Position numbers and translations under genes: made by a program. A stretch of 64,000 nucleotides of DNA from Procambarus clarkii (Eukaryota; Arthropoda; Malacostraca; Decapoda; Cambaridae), in assembly GCF_040958095.1 (NCBI RefSeq), contig NC_091158.1:36762246-36826245 (forward strand), given 5' to 3'. Shown here in pieces: positions 29,915 to 41,266 of the stretch. Position 1 is the stretch's first letter. The number at the start of each line of letters is the position of its first letter. Under the pieces are notes generated by a model. It saw only the letters and a list, made by a program, of their open reading frames with translations, was not told the origin of the DNA and ran no database searches.

Positions 29915-30602
29915 ATGGAAAGATGAGGAAATTTAGGCTTTCAAGATAGTGCTTCACCATTAATAGAGCAATTAATTTTTTTTCACGATCATGCTATAGT
30001 TGTGTTAATTTTAATTGTTTCGTTTGTAGGGTATATTATATTTTATTTATTTTTTAATTTTTTGGTTAATTGCTATTTATTGGAAAGACAGGAAGTTGAG
30101 ATTATTTGAACTATTCTACCTGCTATTATTTTAATTTTTATTGCATTTCCTTCTTTACGACTTTTGTATTTATTAGATGAGATTAATAATCCTAGGATTA
30201 CTTTGAAAACAATTGGCCATCAATGATATTGAAGGTATGAATATTCTGATTTTTTAGATTTAGAATTTGATTCTTATATATTAGGAACGGTGGATCTTTC
30301 TGAGTCTGGGTTTCGTTTATTAGATGTAGATAATCGTGTAGTGCTACCTATAAATTCTCAAGTTCGTATACTTGTTAGGGCTGCTGATGTTATTCATTCT
30401 TGAACTGTTCCAGCTTTAGGTATAAAAGCTGATGCAATTCCTGGTCGGTTAAATCAAATTAGATTTTTTATCAATCGACCTGGTTTATTTTTTGGTCAGT
30501 GTTCAGAAATTTGTGGGGCGAACCATAGTTTTATACCTATTGTAGTAGAAAGAGTGAGTGTAAATAGTTTTTTGGATTGAGTTTCTTCATGCTTAAAATC
30601 TT
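29915..30602 (+). pseudogene. cox2: cox2 (NUMT2)
   Basis: 688 bp, 229 codons plus an incomplete T stop, open in the mitochondrial code. It keeps CSEICGANH of the CuA site and the terminal [13 protein letters not shown]. Substitutions relative to NUMT1 include MES for MAS at the start and VNC for VIR in the second helix. Confidence 0.9.
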
Positions 30603-30666
30603 CATTTGATAACTTAAAGATAAGTGTAAGCCTTTTAAGCTTGAAATAGTAATTTACTTCAGATGA
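30603..30666 (+). tRNA. trnK: trnK copy, NUMT2
   Basis: CATTTGA/TCAGATG acceptor and TTT anticodon, identical in structure to NUMT1. Confidence 0.75.
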
Positions 30667-30669
30667 AAT

Positions 30670-30735
30670 AAAAATTAGTTAATATAGATATAATATAAGT
30701 TTGTCAGACTTAAGTAATTGAATAAATATTTTTAT
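30670..30735 (+). tRNA. trnD: trnD copy, NUMT2
   Basis: GTC anticodon arm aagtttgtcagactt. Ends approximate. Confidence 0.7.
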
Positions 30736-30894
30736 ATGCCTCAAATATCCCCTCTTTTTTGAATAAATTTATATATTATGTTTTTGTTGAGTTTAATTTT
30801 AGTATTGGCTGTACAGTATTTTTTAGTAATTTATTGTAAATTAGATCGGGTAGAAAAAATGGGTCAGGAAATTGAGAAAGTTTGAAAATGATAA
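30736..30894 (+). pseudogene. atp8: atp8 (NUMT2)
   Basis: 52 codons, MPQMSPLF..., ending KVWKW with TAA. Open in the mitochondrial code, with substitutions such as TTA to TGA (Leu to Trp) near codon 9. Confidence 0.85.
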
Positions 30895-31341
30895 CAAGAT
30901 TATTTAGAATTTCAGATCCTTCTTCAAGAGTTTTTTCTCTTCCTTTAAATTGAATTTCTACTTTTTTTAGGTTTGTTATTTTTACCTTTTATATATTGAG
31001 TTTCTCCTTCACGTTGAGTTATAATATGATTAAAGTTTACTAATATGTTATATGGTGAATTTAAAGTAATTTTAGGGGCAAAAAATATTGGTTTAAATGT
31101 GTTATTTGTATCTTTACTTACTTTAATTGTGTTTAATAATTCTTTGGGCTTATTACCTTATGTATTTACAAGTTCAAGACATTTAGCAATAACATTATCA
31201 CTTGCTTTTCCTTCATGATTATCTTTTATAGTTTTTGGTTGAATTAATCATACTCAAGAAATATTTGCTCATTTAGTACCCCAAGGTACTCCATGAGTAT
31301 TGATGCCTTTTATAGTTTTAATTGAAAGTATTAGGAATATT
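30888..31341 (+). pseudogene. atp6: atp6 5' part, interrupted by PLE2 (NUMT2)
   Basis: N-terminal ~150 codons of ATP synthase subunit a. A one-base gain in the T run near 30961-30968 already shifts the frame, and WIIHT reads WINHT. The gene is then cut by PLE2. The last 12-13 bases (tattaggaatatt) are repeated at 33864-33876 as the target duplication. Confidence 0.9.
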
Positions 31342-31719
31342 GCAGGCGATGAGTCACAATAACGTGGCTGAAGTATGTTGACCAGACCACACACTAGAAA
31401 TTGAAGGAACGACGACGTTTCGGTCCGTCCTGGACCATTCTCAAGTCGATTGTGATGAGGACAGGTAGGGACAGGCATTAAATAGGCAAGAGAGAGCTGA
31501 GGAGGAAAGTCAGGTGTAGGGGATTGTAGTAATGAGAAATGCAGCAGGCCTATTGGCCCATGCGAGGCAGCTATTATATTATAACCTATTATAACCACCG
31601 AAGGAGATAGTAATAGGAATAAGAAGAGGATAGCAAGGGAGCGTAGAAGACAATGAACAGAAAAAGGGAGAAGAGAGAAAGAAAGGGAAAGAGAAAGAAA
31701 GAAATGGAAGGGGGAAAGC

Positions 31720-33229
31720 TTATGTTAAGTCACGTTTGTTAGAAAGATTAGAGCATTTGAGTATATACTGTGAAAGGGAAGAGTCCACAGCAACAAAGCC
31801 AGGACTCAAGTTCATGTTGGGTACATTGTTAATAAGAGCCGATTCTACAAGACGGCGTCTGTGTAGAGTAGAGGCAGGAAAGATTATTTTGGAGGAAGAC
31901 CAATCAATGGGATGATTAGAATCCCTCACATGGCAGAAGAGAGCATTGTTAGTGTCTGCAGACATAACACTTCTCTTGTGTTCTTTAAGTCTGTCATTCA
32001 GTGTACGGCCAGTTTCGCCAAAGTATTGGAGAGGACAAGATGAACAGGAAATAGAGTAGACACCAGCAGCATTAGAAGCAGGAGGAGCAGTGTGAACTAG
32101 ATTGCTACGAAGTGTGTTAGTTTGTCGAAAGGCGAGTTTAATGTCAAGAGGACGAAAGGTATTGGTAAAAGTTTTGAGTTCAGATATGAAGGGAAGGCAT
32201 AGTACAGTGCTACTAGTGTTGGAAGCAGGTTTAGGATGAAAGAAATTTCGTTTAGCTTGAGAGTGGGCACAGTTGATGAAATGCAAAGGATAACCAAGGC
32301 GAGAGAATGATTTGTAGATAAAGGCAATTTCAGAATCAAGAAACTGAGGGTCGCTGATGCGTAGAGCGCGAAGGAAGAGAGAGACGAGGACACTTTTCTT
32401 AACAGAAAGAGGATGGTAGGAAAAGAAGTGAATGTACATGCCACTATGCATGGGTTTACGGTAGACAGAGAAAGAGAACCCAGACACAGAGCTGTGAACA
32501 TGAACATCAAGAAAAGGAAGGAGGGAATTAGATTCCCACTCAACTTTGAAATGGATAGAAGGAGCCAGATTGTTAAGAGAGGCGAGGAAAGGCTGGAAAA
32601 GATTAAGGTCATGAGGCCATAAAGCAAAAATGTCATCAACATAGCGAAGCCAGAGGGAGGGACGAGTATCAATAGAAGGAAGAAGAACAGTTTCGAAGTA
32701 TTCCATGTAGAAATTAGCAAGAACAGGGGAGAGAGGGGAACCCATAGCGACACCGAAAGTTTGAGTGTAATATTTACCGTTGAAAGAGAAAGAGTTAGAT
32801 TCAACACAGAGTCTAATGAGATCGAGGAAAACGTCAGTGGGAAGTGGGAGAGGAAGGAGACCCTCTGACGCCTTCTGTCTGAGGAAAGAGAGAACGTCAT
32901 CGAGCGGAACATTAGTGAACAGAGAGTCGACATCAAGACTAAGCATTTTACAAGAGGGTTGCAGGCGCAGTCTTTCTATGAAGTCCTGAGAGTGACGAAG
33001 GTGGGCAGGGGAAAAAGTGCCAAGGTAAGGTGTCAGGGTTTTAGCGAGCCACGAGGCAAGAGGATAGCTGACAGAGCCCCGTGAAGAAATGATAGGACGA
33101 AGAGGAACACCAGGTTTATGAGTCTTAGGAAGACCATAGAAATAAGGAAGAGAAGGGCAGATGACACGGAAACGTTTAATGAGATCAAAGTCAGGAGGGC
33201 AAAGACTAGAGAGCTGTCTTAGTTTGCGG
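31720..33229 (-). CDS. PLE2 reverse transcriptase - GIY-YIG endonuclease polyprotein, 5'-truncated
   Basis: Open from about 33229 down to the stop at 31720 (~500 residues; the first in-frame Met I see is at 32946). Order: YFYGLPKTHKPGVPLRPIIS (fingers), LSLDVDSLFTNVPL (first catalytic Asp), FGVAMGSPLSPVLANFYM, RYVDDIFALW (YVDD catalytic box), LPFLDVHV, then a Cys-rich linker and the GIY-YIG region (GVYSISCSSCPLQYFGETGRTLNDRLKEH). This is the standard EN-positive PLE layout. No internal stop was seen. The N-terminus is missing, so it is probably inactive, though this is the best-preserved retroelement frame in the window. Confidence 0.85.
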
Positions 33230-33247
33230 TTTTTTTCTTAGTTTTTT

Positions 33248-33864
33248 GACTTAAAGAACACAAGAGAAGTGTTATGTCTGCAGACACTAACAATGCTCTC
33301 TTCTGCCATGTGAGGGATTCTAATCATCCCATTGATTGGTCTTCCTCCAAAATAATCTTTCCTGCCTCTACTCTACACAGACGCCGTCTTGTAGAATCGG
33401 CTCTTATTAACAATGTACCCAACATGAACTTGAGTCCTGGCTTTGTTGCTGTGGACTCTTCCCTTTCACAGTATATACTCAAATGCTCTAATCTTTCTAA
33501 CAAACGTGACTTAACATAAGCTTTCCCCCTTCCATTTCTTTCTTTCTCTTTCCCTTTCTTTCTCTCTTCTCCCTTTTTCTGTTCATTGTCTTCTACGCTC
33601 CCTTGCTATCCTCTTCTTATTCCTATTACTATCTCCTTCGGTGGTTATAATAGGTTATAATATAATAGCTGCCTCGTATGGGCCAATAGGCCTGCTGCAG
33701 TTCTCATTACTACTATCCCCTACACCTGACTTTCCTCCTCAGCTCTCTCTTGCCTATTTAATGCCTGTCCCTACCTGTCCTCATCACAATCGACTTGAGA
33801 ATGGTCCAGGACGGACCGAAACGTCGTCGTTCCTTCAATTTCTAGTGTGTGGTCTGGTCAACAT
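33248..33864 (+). repeat. PLE2 inverted terminal copy of its 3' end
   Basis: Reverse complement of 31375-31991. It encodes a second copy of the last ~81 residues (SADTNNALFCHVRDSNHPIDW to NKRDLT-stop, 33274-33519) and the 3' untranslated region, in inverted orientation upstream of the RT. Such inverted pseudo-LTRs are typical of PLE insertions. Confidence 0.8.
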
Positions 33865-34098
33865 ATTAGGAATATTATTCGACCTGGAACATTAGCAGTG
33901 CGATTAGCTGCTAATATAATTGCCGGTCATTTATTATTAAGGCTTTTAGGGGGAATAGGTTCTTCTATACCTTTAAGAATTCTTTGGGTTCTTATTATTT
34001 TGCAAATTCTTTTATTAATATTAGAGTCTGCTGTTGCAGTTATTCAACCATATGTATTTGCTATTTTAAGTACTTTATATGCTAGAGAAGTAAATTAA
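33865..34098 (+). pseudogene. atp6: atp6 3' part after PLE2 (NUMT2)
   Basis: Continues from the target duplication with [21 protein letters not shown] to YASEVN and TAA. The key Arg helix is intact. Joined in order with 30888-31341 it corresponds to the single atp6 frame of NUMT1. Confidence 0.9.
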
Positions 34099-34888
34099 TG
34101 TCAAGACATACACATCATACTTATCATTTAGTGGATATAAGACCTTGACCTTCAACCGGTTCAATTAGAGCTATAATATTAACTACTGGGTTAATTAAGT
34201 GATTTCATCAATTAAGGGCAGATTTATTGTAATTAAGATTATTAGGTGTAATTTAAACTATAATTCAATGGTGGCGTGATGTAGTTCGTGAAGGTACTTA
34301 TCAAGGATTACATACTGGGGCTGTAATAAGAGGATTACGTTGAGGTATAATTTTATTTATTTTGACAGAAGTTTTATTTTTTTTCTCTTTTTTTTTGGGG
34401 CGTTTTTTCACAGGATCTTAGCTCCTGTTGTAGAGGTTGGTAGATTTTGGCCTCCTAGAGGTATTCAACCATTTAATCCTTTCGGTGTACCTTTATTAAA
34501 TACTACAATTTTATTGTCTTCTGGGGCTACGGTAACTTGATCTCATCATGCAATTTTAAATTCTAATCATAAAGAGGCTTTACAAAGGTTGATATTAACT
34601 GTTATATTAGGGTTGTATTTTACAGGGTTACAGGCTTTTGAATATGTGGAAGCATCTTTTTCAATTTCCGATTCTATTTATGGTTCAACTTTTTTTGTGG
34701 CTACTGGGTTTCATGGGCTTCATGTTATTATTGGTTCTTCATTTCTTTCAGTATGTTTATATTGTTTATATAAGTGTCACTTTTCTTCTTATCATCATTT
34801 TGGATTTGAGGCCGCTGCTTGATATTGACATTTTGTAGATGTAGTGTGGTTATTCTTATATGTATTTATTTACTTATGAGGAGGTTAA
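34098..34888 (+). pseudogene. cox3: cox3, several lesions (NUMT2)
   Basis: Cytochrome oxidase subunit III from MSSHTHHTYHLVDM to WGG-stop. There are nonsense codons (ATT TAA ACT near 34254; TTG TAA near 34230) and a net +2 indel around 34380-34415 that shifts the frame. It keeps the SHHA His pair and SSYHHF that NUMT1 lost. This copy is more decayed than its NUMT1 counterpart. Confidence 0.9.
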
Positions 34889-34948
34889 TTTTTTAGTATA
34901 AATGTATATTTGGCTTCCAACCAAAAGGTCTAGAGTCTAGAAAAATTA
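34888..34948 (+). tRNA. trnG: trnG copy, NUMT2
   Basis: TCC anticodon (tggcttccaacca), between cox3 and nad3. Confidence 0.75.
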
Positions 34949-34954
34949 ATTTAT

Positions 34955-35302
34955 ATTTTAATAACAAGTGTTTTATTTACTTTAGTAGTAAGGATATTAG
35001 TAATATTAGTAGCTTCATTATTATCTAAGAAGGTTGTAGTTGATCATGAAAAAAGTAGACCCTTTGAATGTGGGTTCGATCCAAAAGGAAGGGCTCGATT
35101 ACCTTTCTCCCTTCGATTTTTTTTGGTAGCCGTAATTTTTTTAATTTTTGATGTTGAGATTACTCTTTTAATACCTTTGGCTTATATTATCAGGTTAACA
35201 AATATTTTTACTTGATTATTGGCGGGGTTAATATTTTTATTGATTTTACTTGTTGGTTTATATTATGAGTGATTAAAAGGTGCATTGGAGTGAAATGAGT
35301 AG
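34955..35302 (+). pseudogene. nad3: nad3, open frame (NUMT2)
   Basis: 116 codons including stop (348 bp), ATT start, uninterrupted in the mitochondrial code, with [28 protein letters not shown] and [13 protein letters not shown]. It supplies the reference against which the NUMT1 indels are seen. Confidence 0.88.
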
Positions 35303-35361
35303 AGTTGTAGTCAATTATGATTTATGATTTGCAATCATAAAGTATCGGTAGATCAACTTTA
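35301..35361 (+). tRNA. trnA: trnA copy, NUMT2
   Basis: AGAGTTG/CAACTTT acceptor and TGC anticodon. Confidence 0.8.
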
Positions 35362-35362
35362 T

Positions 35363-35426
35363 AAATTAGAAAGCGAAGATTCGTGTTTAGTTTCGACCTA
35401 AATTTTGGTAATAAGCCTCTAATTTG
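35363..35426 (+). tRNA. trnR: trnR copy, NUMT2
   Basis: AAATTAG/CTAATTT acceptor and TCG anticodon. Confidence 0.75.
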
Positions 35427-35489
35427 TTTTTAAGGTGTATAACATATTACATTTTCGCTGTAAAGTTGAAGAAGTTTCTTCTAAAAATG
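35426..35489 (+). tRNA. trnE: trnE copy, NUMT2
   Basis: TTACA-TTTTCGC-TGTAA arm gives anticodon TTC. Confidence 0.75.
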
Positions 35490-38400
35490 TTCCCCCCATT
35501 CTTAAAGGGGAACATTTTTAGTTATAAAATGTTATTTCTTAAATTGATAAGTGTATATTAAATTATTTAAAATTAATATAAAATAATAAGGTTTTTATTT
35601 TAGGAGGGGGCAGAATATTTTTCTAAAGCACATATATATATTACCTTATTTAAATAACAAAAATTAAATTTAGTATAAATAGAACGCAATCTTATATTAA
35701 ATTTCTCTCTATATTAGTTTAAGGCTACCTATAGGAAAAAATGTAGTAAAAGTACTCTTCGTCAGAAAAGAGTACTTTTACGTAACATTTTTTTCTTGAA
35801 CTAAGTTCTTATGTTTTAGACTTCCGTTAATCCTCTCATTATGTTTTGGTATATCTCAATCGAAGCTGATTTTTATAATATTTATATTCTGATAAATAAT
35901 AATAAAAGATAGAAGAACTTAGACGCTAGAATCTTAAGGAAATGAAAGAGGTAGCCCGATGTAGTTATTTCTTAATATATAATATTATATAAATTGAGAA
36001 AAATCAATATAATTTACTATAAATCAAGAATATGATAGTAATGTTTTAGTAAATTATTTTACTGGGGGGGGCAGAATAAGACTAATCTTTTTAAAATTGT
36101 ATTATCCGTTAAAATTCTTAAAATTAATTAAATGTATAAAATTATTTGGAATTAAAGTAAAAAATAAAATCTATGTTGGAGGGGGCAGAATAGGATTGAA
36201 TTAGTATATATATACAAATAACTTAAATAATAAAAATATTTTTTTTATAATAAAGCATTATTTTATACATGTAGAATTAATTATACTTTTTTTTTAATTT
36301 TATTATATAAAAAATATTGAGGAAGATTATCTTCCTCAATATTTTTTATAATATTTAAATGTATTTTATATTAAAATTTATTTTTATTAAAATAAATTAA
36401 TTTAATTAAATTATATCTTAATGTAATTTATTATATAAGAAAAAAATATATTAATAATATAGTATAATTTTAATATTAATTAAATGTATATATATATATT
36501 GTAAAGTTTAAACGTTATTATATTTGATGTAATTAAAGATATGAAGAGATTATTAAATTTATTAATATTATTAATTCTTAAAATTGAATTAATATATTAA
36601 ATTATTTAAAATTAATATAAAATAATAAAGTTTTTATTTTAGGAGGGGGCAGAATATTTTTCTAAAGCACATATATATATATTACCTTATTTAAATAACA
36701 AAAATTAAATTTAGTATAAATAGAACGCAATCTTATATTAAATTTCTCTCTATATTAGTTTAAGGCTACCTATAGGAAAAAATGTAGTAAAAGTACTCTT
36801 CGTCAGAAAAGAGTACTTTTACAGAACATTTTTTTCTTGAACTAAGTTCTTATTATTTAGACTTCCGTTAATCCTCTCATTCTGTTTTTGTATATCTCAA
36901 TCGAAGCTGATTTTTATAATATTTATATTCTGATAAATAATAATAAAAAATAGAAGAACTTAGACGCTAGAATCTTAAGGAAATGAAAGAGGTAGCCCTA
37001 TGTAGTTATTTCTAAATATATAATATTATATATATTGAGAAAAATCAATATAATTTACTATAAATCAAGAATATGATAGTTATGTTTTACTAAATTATTT
37101 TACTGGGGGGGGGGGGCAGAATAAGACTAATCTTTTTAAAATTGTATTATCCATTAAATTCTTAAAATTAATTAAATGTATAAAATTATTTGGAATTAAA
37201 GTAAAAAAATAAAATTTATGTTGGAGGGGGCAGAATAGGATTGAATTAGTATATATATACAAATAACTTAAATAATAAAAATAAATTTTTTATAATAAAG
37301 CATTATTTTATACATGTAGAATTAATTATACTTTTTTTAATTTTATTATATAAAAAATATTGAGGAAGATTATCTTCCTCAATATTTTTTATAATATTTT
37401 AATGTATTTTATATTAAAATTTATTTTTATTAAAAGAAATTAATTTAATTAAATTATATCTTAATATAATTTATTATATAAGAAAATAATATATTAATAA
37501 TATTGTATAATTTTAATATTAATTAAATGTATATATATATATTGTAAAGTTAAAAGTTATTATATTTGATGTAATTAAAGATATGAAGAGATTAATAAAT
37601 TTATTAATATTATTAATTCTTAAAATTGAATTAATATATTAAATTATTTAAAATTAATATAAAATAATAAGGTTTTTATTTTAGGAGGGGGCAGAATATT
37701 TTTCTAAAGCACATACATATATATTACCTTATTTAAGTAACAAAAACTAAATTTAGTATAAATAGAACGCAATCTTATATTAAATTTCTCTCTATATTAG
37801 TTTAAGGCTAGCTATAGGAAAAAATGTAGTAAAAGTACTCTTCGTCAGAAAAGAGTACTTTTACGGAACATTTTTTTCTTGAACTAAGTTCTTATTATTT
37901 AGACTTCCGTTAATCCTCTCATTATGTTTTGGTATATCTCAATCGAAGCTGATTTTTATAATATTTATATTCTGATAAATAATAATAAAAGATAGAAGAA
38001 CTTAGACGCTAGAATCTTAAGGAAATGAAAGAGGTAACCCGATGTAGTTATTTCTAAATATATAATATTATATATATTGAGAAAAATCAATATAATTTAC
38101 TATAAATCAAGAATATGATAGTAATGTTTTAGTTAATTATTTTACTGGGGGGGCAGAATAAGACTAATCTTTTTAAAATTGTATTATCCGTTAAAATTCC
38201 TAAAATTAATTAAATGTATAAAATTATTTGGAATTAAAGTAAAAAAATTAAATTTATGTTAGAGGGGGAAGAATAGGATTGAATTAGTATATATATACAA
38301 ATAACTTAAATAATAAAAATATTTTTTTTATAATAAAGCATTATTTTATACATATAGAATTAATTATACTTTTTTTTAAATTTTATTATATAAAAAATAT

Positions 38401-38785
38401 TGAGGAAGATTATCTTCCTCAATATTTTTTATAATATTTAAATGTATTTTATATTAAAATTTATTTTTATTAAAATAAATTAATTTAATTAAATTATATC
38501 TTAATGTAATTTTTTATATAAGATAATAATATATTAATAATATAGTATAATTTTAATATTAATTAAATGTATATATATATTGTAAAGTTTAAAAGTTATT
38601 ATATTTGATGTAATTAAAGATATGAAGAGAATAATAAATTTATTAATATTATTAATTCTTAAAATTGAATTAATATATTAAATTATTTAAAATTAATATA
38701 AAATAATAAGGTTTTTATTTTAGGAGGGGGCAGAATAGATTTGAATTAGTAGATATATATATATAAGTGATTATAGTATAATTGT
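35482..38785. other. Mitochondrial control region with three ~1.04-kb tandem units (NUMT2)
   Basis: Opens with the same G/C hairpin as NUMT1 (35482-35522). Units start near 35551, 36596 and 37636, with a partial fourth at about 38677-38735. The perfect stem-loop gtaaaagtactctt / aagagtacttttac lies at 35746, 36787 and 37829 (spacing 1,041 and 1,042), though the first reads cgtaac rather than cggaac just after it. One more full unit than NUMT1. No coding capacity. Confidence 0.85.
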
Positions 38786-38856
38786 ATTATACATAATGGA
38801 GTTTAACCAATTCTTAGAAGATCAAAACTTCTAGTGCTGTAACCCTTACGTATAAT
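38786..38856 (-). tRNA. trnQ: trnQ copy, NUMT2
   Basis: Acceptor ATTATAC/GTATAAT and minus-strand anticodon TTG. Confidence 0.8.
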
Positions 38857-38923
38857 GAAATTTGAACGGAATTAAACTGCTCAAGAAATAAGTTAGAAGC
38901 TTTTTCTTAACCAATAAATTTCC
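38857..38923 (-). tRNA. trnS1: trnS1 (AGN) copy, NUMT2
   Basis: GAAATTT/AAATTTC acceptor and minus-strand anticodon TCT. A D arm is not evident. Confidence 0.65.
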
Positions 38924-38927
38924 TTAA

Positions 38928-38996
38928 TAGGAAATAATTTCAATTTTTCCATTAACAGTGGAATACCTCTTTTTGGTTTCTATGAATATTTTCTTA
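38928..38996 (-). tRNA. trnN: trnN copy, NUMT2
   Basis: Minus-strand anticodon GTT in a TTCCA/TGGAA arm. The acceptor is slightly altered relative to NUMT1. Confidence 0.65.
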
Positions 38997-39000
38997 AATT

Positions 39001-39842
39001 TTAAGTTGTAGGTTTATTATTAGTTGAATTATATTTTGGTGAATTAGGTTTAATAAAGTTTGATTTTTGCTTTGGGCTTTATTTTATAATTATTTAGTAT
39101 ATGTAAATTTTGGTGAAATATATTTGCTTAAAGTATAGTATATAGATATGCAATATTTAATATTATCAATAGGAGAAATCTTGAGTTAGTAAATTATAAT
39201 AAGTTTGATAAAATCTTGTGCCAGCAATCGCGGTTATACATGAAAATTAAATAAAGTATATTATTAGAAGTTAATAAATTAATTAAAATAAGAGTTTATG
39301 TTTATAAAAAGTGAAATTGGGTTATAAAATATAAAGACTTATCTGAAAATTAAGGTAGTGAAACTTAAAAAACTAAGGTATGAATTAGGATTAGATACCC
39401 TAGTACACTTAGATTTAATTTATAAATACTAGAATATTAGGAGTTATGTTCTTTAAATTTAAGAAATTTGGCGGTGTTTTAGTCTAGTTAGAGGAACCTG
39501 TTTTATAAACGATACAACACGCATTATTTTCCTTATTTTAGTTAATCAGCTTGTATACCGTCATTATAAGATAATTTAGAAGAAAATATTATTGAAATCA
39601 TATTATTGAGTATATTACATCAAGGTGCAGCTTATAAATAAGTAAATATGGGTTACAATAAAATTTATTTAATATGAATTAAGTATTTAAATATATTTAT
39701 GAAGGAGGATTTAATTGTAAGAAAAGGAGTAGTGAGATTTTTTGATATAAGCTCTAAATTATGTACATATCGCCCGTCGCTTTCATTTAATGTGAAATAA
39801 GACGTAACATAGTAGAGGTACTGGAAATTGTTTCTAGAATTA
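39001..39842 (+). rRNA. rrnS: rrnS (12S rRNA) copy, NUMT2
   Basis: Same conserved blocks as in NUMT1: gtgccagcaatcgcgg near 39218, ggattagataccct near 39388, and cgcccgtcgctttc near 39772. The universally conserved aagtcgtaac reads aagacgtaac here, a nuclear-type decay change. Confidence 0.9.
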
Positions 39843-39910
39843 CAAAGTAAAGCTAAAAATTAGCATCTCATTTACACTGAAGGTTTGTCGTGTGATTCGA
39901 TATATTTTGA
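39843..39910 (+). tRNA. trnV: trnV copy, NUMT2
   Basis: CAAAGTA/TATTTTG acceptor and TAC anticodon. Confidence 0.8.
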
Positions 39911-41172
39911 TTATGAATAGTTGTTTAGTGTAGTTAATATGAAAAAGATTTTTTAAATATAGTAAATTTAATTGAATAATATTAAAGACTTAATATAAAA
40001 TACTGTAAAGGAAATTTGAAATAATTTAAGATTTAATAATGAAAAAGTAATATTAAAGTTATGTATCTTGTGTATAATAGATGTTTAAATTAATGTAATT
40101 CGGTTGTGTATCTCGAAAAGGAAATAACTAAATTAAAAGGTGAGTTTTTGTAGCAGAAAAATTTATAATTTTATTTTAGAAGTGAAATATTAATCGGGTT
40201 CCTTCATATCTAGTTTTTTAAGAAGTGAATTTAAATTAGCATTTTTATATATTTATAAAAATAGTTAAAATAAGGGGGATTAGCTCTTTATTATTTAATA
40301 TTATAAAAAAATATTTTTAAAGGATTTAACTAGGCTTAAAATTAGCTAGGTTTATAGGGTGTTATAAGTAAAATTTAGGTTAATAATATTTATATATTTT
40401 TTAATTGTTTATTAAAAATTATTTAGAAATAATGTTGAAATAGGTATAATGAATATATTATTATATAATTGTGTTTGAATTTAATTTAAATTATTAAAAA
40501 ATTTTTATGTGTTTAAATATTTCTTTAAGGAATTCGGCAAAAATTATTTCTGCCTGTTTAACAAAAACATGTCTTTATGGAGGTTTATAAAGTCTAACCT
40601 GCCCATTGGGAACTAAAAGGCCGCGGTATTATGACCGTGCAAAGGTAGCATAATCATTAGTTTTTTAATTGAATGCTAGAATGAATGGTTGGACAAGAAA
40701 TAATCTGTCTTAAATTAATATATTGAATTTAACTTTTAAGTGAAAAGGCTTAAATAATCTGGAGGGACGATAAGACCCTATAAAACTTTATATTTATAAT
40801 ATAGTAGTTAGTTTTATTTAAGGGTACTATTTTAGAGTATTTGGTTGGGGTGACAAGGATAAAATATTAAATAACTTTTTTTTTTTTACAGTAATGTTTG
40901 GTTTAATGATCCTAAAAGGGATTAAAGATTAAGTTACTTTAGGGATAACAGCGTAATTTTCTTTAAGAGTTCTTATCGACAAGAAAGTTTGCGACCTCGA
41001 TGTCGAATTAAAAGTTCTTTATAGAGTAGAGACTATAATAGAAGGTCTGTTAGACCTTTAAAATTTTACATGATTTGAGTTCAGACCGGTGTAAGCCAGG
41101 TTGGTTTCTATCTTTCAGGATAAATTGTAGTTATTTTAGAACGAAAGGATTAAATAATTAAAAAAAATTTGA
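39911..41172 (+). rRNA. rrnL: rrnL (16S rRNA) copy, NUMT2
   Basis: Complete, ~1.26 kb. Conserved domain V blocks are ggccgcggtattatgaccgt and gcaaaggtagcataatc near 40620-40655, gacgataagaccctataaa near 40768, and gttcagaccggtgtaagcc near 41079. It lies between trnV and trnL1 on the cox1 strand. Confidence 0.92.
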
Positions 41173-41235
41173 GTTATTTTGGCAAAATATGCGTTAGATT
41201 TAGAATCTAATAATATAGGGAATCTATAAATAATA
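41173..41235 (+). tRNA. trnL1: trnL1 (CUN) copy, NUMT2
   Basis: TTAGA-TTTAGAA-TCTAA arm gives anticodon TAG, and TTATTT/AAATAA pairs in the acceptor. It lies between rrnL and nad1 as in the ground pattern, but on the opposite strand. Confidence 0.75.
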
Positions 41236-41266
41236 AAAATGCTTGGTCACGGGGGGGGGGGGGGTA

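Larger units (their letters stand above)
31342..33864 (-). mobile_element. PLE2: second-family Penelope-like element with 617-bp inverted terminal repeats
   Basis: Inserted in atp6 with a 12-13-bp target duplication (31329/30-31341 and 33864/5-33876); the empty site is in NUMT1 near 14240. The arms 31375-31991 and 33248-33864 are reverse complements of equal length with only a few mismatches. The 3' end carries a unique 33-bp extension (31342-31374), like the short extension described at Penelope pseudo-LTR ends. Both termini hold ggtccaggacggacc followed by gaaacgtcgtc, a hairpin-GAAAC module like that in PLE-A. It is 5'-truncated but otherwise looks recent. Confidence 0.85.

Noticed and set aside
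41243-41266. An N-terminal extension MVTGGGG for nad1
   Set aside because: It comes from a 13-base G run upstream of the conserved nad1 start and is not part of the known protein.
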